Source: DASYSA01 sp036003885 (lineage in GTDB: Bacteria; Acidobacteriota; Blastocatellia; UBA7656). From it: a DNA stretch of 14,213 bases. Under the pieces are notes generated by a model. The model had not been told where the DNA came from. It ran no database searches and saw nothing but the letters and a program-made list of their open reading frames with translations. Positions within the stretch are counted from its first letter, which is position 1. Each line of letters opens with the position of its first letter. Both the position numbers and the translations under genes were made by a program. Positions 12,079 through 14,213 of the stretch are shown in pieces. The stretch covers positions 1 through 14,213 of the forward strand of contig DASYSA010000279.1 of assembly GCA_036003885.1 (NCBI GenBank). The letters run 5' to 3'.

Positions 12079-12747
12079 CTAGTTGATCGAGCTCCGTTCA
12101 TCACCGGATGTCAGCAGCACGGAATCCTGCCGTTCGACTGACCCCGCCAGTATCGACTTGATCTTGCCGGTGATCAAATCGATACCGACCTCGTTGTGGC
12201 CGCCCTCGGGAATGATTATGTCGGCATAACGTTTGGACGGTTCGACGAACTGCAGGTGCATAGGCCTTACTGTAGTCTGATATTGCGAGATAATCGAATC
12301 GACGCTGCGTTCTCGCTCATGCACGTCTCGGTCGAGCCGCCTTATGAACCGAATGTCCGCATCCGCGTCCACGAATATCTTGAGGTCCATCAACGCGCGC
12401 AGATGAGTGCTCACTAACACGAGGAGGCCTTCGATTATGATCACCGGGCGAGGCGCGACCTGAATCGTTTCCGGCTTACGGGAGAAGGTCGCGTAATCAT
12501 AAAGCGGCTGCTCGATGCTCTCTCCCGCGCCGAGCGCCTCGAGATGATTGACCAGCAACTCTGTGTCAAACGCGTCCGGATGATCGAAGTTAACCTTGTG
12601 CCGCAGCTCTATCGGCATGTCGCCGAGGTTGCGATAGTAGGAGTCTTGCTGCAGGTAAACCACGTTCTCTGAACCTACTGCGGCGATGATCTTGTGCGCA
12701 ACCGTGGTCTTGCCCGACCCGGTGCCCCCGCTGATACCGATTATCAT
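12079..12747 (-). CDS. udk: uridine kinase
   Basis: This 222-residue cytoplasmic P-loop kinase phosphorylates uridine and cytidine to UMP and CMP. Walker A is GISGGTGSGKTT (4-15). Other family landmarks: LQQDSYYRNL (about 32-41), NFDHPDAFD (53-61), YDYATFSRKPETI (83-95), VIIIEGLLVL (101-110), and the lid and nucleotide-binding stretch FIRRLDRDVHERERS, then PSKRYADIIIPEGGHNEV. The final 17 or so residues (SVERQDSVLLTSGDERSSIN) extend slightly past the usual end and are not conserved-looking. The ATG at 12747 begins the conserved strand directly; no strong Shine-Dalgarno is seen. It lies 58 bp after punA and 32 bp before cdd on the same strand, consistent with one nucleoside salvage operon. Confidence 0.95.
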   Translation of the reverse strand: MIIGISGGTGSGKTTVAHKIIAAVGSENVVYLQQDSYYRNLGDMPIELRHKVNFDHPDAFDTELLVNHLEALGAGESIEQPLYDYATFSRKPETIQVAPRPVIIIEGLLVLVSTHLRALMDLKIFVDADADIRFIRRLDRDVHERERSVDSIISQYQTTVRPMHLQFVEPSKRYADIIIPEGGHNEVGIDLITGKIKSILAGSVERQDSVLLTSGDERSSIN

Positions 12748-12805
12748 AGGGCTATTCTAACACCGTTTGGAAATGGGTTGCTGAGTACTATGACACCAGG
12801 CAGGA

Positions 12806-13660
<855 letters not shown>

Positions 13661-13675
13661 AGAACCCCCGAAGAA

Positions 13676-13748
13676 ATGCGAAATTCGAAATTCGAAATTC
13701 GAAATTCTAAATTCTCTCTCTCAATTTCGCATTTCGCATTTCGCATTT
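13676..13748. repeat. heptamer array F between the permease gene and punA
   Basis: ATGCGAA, ATTCGAA three times and ATTCTAA (13676-13710) are in 7 bp phase. A short ATTCTCTCTCTCA spacer follows, then ATTTCGC three times and ATTTCC up to the permease stop codon. The halves pair as GCGAAAT with ATTTCGC. It uses the same architecture as arrays A-C but a different heptamer and a microsatellite-like spacer. Confidence 0.93.
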
Positions 13749-13749
13749 C

Positions 13750-14213
13750 CTACCTTGTTTCCTTCACATACGGAGTGCCGATCGCTTTCGGCGGCGTCGC
13801 TCGACCTATGAACCCCGCCAGCACTATCAGCGTCAGTACATAGGGAATAATTTGAATAATCTGGACTGGAATGTCTACGACGCCCTGCATTCGAATCGCG
13901 ATCGCATCGGCCACTCCAAATAGCAGACAGGCCAGAAACGCGCCGACAGGGTGCCACTTCCCGAAGATGAGCGCCGCCAGCGCGATGAATCCGCGACCCG
14001 CGGTCATGTTTCGGGTGAACAGCGAGTTCTGCCCGATCGACAAATAAGCTCCGCCTATGCCTGCAAGCACCCCGCTTGCGAGCACTCCTGCATAACGGAT
14101 TCGCGTTACGCTAACCCCGGCCGTGTCCGCCGCCTCCGGGTTCTCCCCGACTGCACGCAATCGCAGTCCAAAGCGAGTCCGAAACAGAATGTAGTAGCTG
14201 ATCGGCACCATCA
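13750..14213 (-). CDS. ABC transporter permease, probably for nucleosides (C-terminal part, gene leaves the window)
   Basis: About 154 C-terminal residues of a branched-chain-amino-acid/ribose-type permease (BPD_transp_2 family) are visible. The frame is open to the window edge, so the ATG at 14211 is probably internal; a full protein would be about twice as long. The signature region FRTRFGLRLRAVGENPEAADTAGVSVTRIRY (about 10-40) is the cytoplasmic loop that contacts the ATPase. It is followed by membrane helices around VLASGVLAGIGGAYLSIGQ, TAGRGFIALAALIFG, PVGAFLACLLFGVADAI and IIQIIPYVLTLIVLAGFIG. The AGRGFIALAALIFGKW stretch is typical of the BmpA-YufOPQ/NupNOPQ-type nucleoside importers. 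Its position upstream of punA, udk and cdd on the same strand supports nucleoside import. Its stop codon touches heptamer array F. Confidence 0.88.
   Translation of the reverse strand, partial: MVPISYYILFRTRFGLRLRAVGENPEAADTAGVSVTRIRYAGVLASGVLAGIGGAYLSIGQNSLFTRNMTAGRGFIALAALIFGKWHPVGAFLACLLFGVADAIAIRMQGVVDIPVQIIQIIPYVLTLIVLAGFIGRATPPKAIGTPYVKETR

Overview
This window looks like a chromosomal segment of a Gram-negative, moderately GC-rich bacterium. It has an outer-membrane TonB-dependent receptor, lipoprotein-like and Sec-type signal peptides, and a carboxypeptidase-regulatory-like domain fused to the front of the receptor. Together with the abundant short-period intergenic repeats, this style suggests Acidobacteriota (perhaps Blastocatellia). 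That placement is inference from style, not from a marker gene.

Layout. 1-1043 (minus strand): the start of an alpha/beta hydrolase that leaves the window, then a secreted protein of unknown function with a good promoter and ribosome binding site. 1195-2360: a complete IS630-family insertion sequence that split one arm of a heptamer-repeat hairpin. 2448-8521 (plus strand): a vitamin B12 uptake locus in the order cobalamin riboswitch, btuF (periplasmic binding protein), btuC (permease), btuD (ATPase), second cobalamin riboswitch, btuB-like outer-membrane receptor. Both riboswitches end in hairpins that can hide a Shine-Dalgarno sequence, so the whole import route from outer membrane to cytoplasm appears to be shut off by B12. 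8638-9570 (minus): a 67-residue coiled-coil-like protein and an exported arginine-rich peptidoglycan-binding protein. 9677-11595: an unusual REP/RAYT-like locus, in which a protein made of two tandem IS200-like (Y1) domains is flanked by two arrays of ~65 bp two-hairpin repeats. 11615-14213 (minus): a nucleoside uptake and salvage operon, transcribed as ABC permease (partial), purine nucleoside phosphorylase, uridine kinase, cytidine deaminase.

Two repeat systems stand out. The first is a family of heptamer (7 bp period) arrays, usually direct heptamers, then a spacer, then inverted heptamers. They sit at every gene junction of the B12 locus, inside the btuB signal-peptide coding region, and between the permease and punA. 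Each locus has its own heptamer sequence, but several share a spacer core around TTGTTCGTTC. The second is the pair of arrays around the tandem Y1 protein. On opposite strands they align to each other and show compensating base changes in the stems. In the Y1 protein itself, the N-terminal half keeps the catalytic tyrosine but has lost the HUH motif, while the C-terminal half keeps HUH but has phenylalanine where the tyrosine should be. One complete composite active site could therefore form within a single chain.
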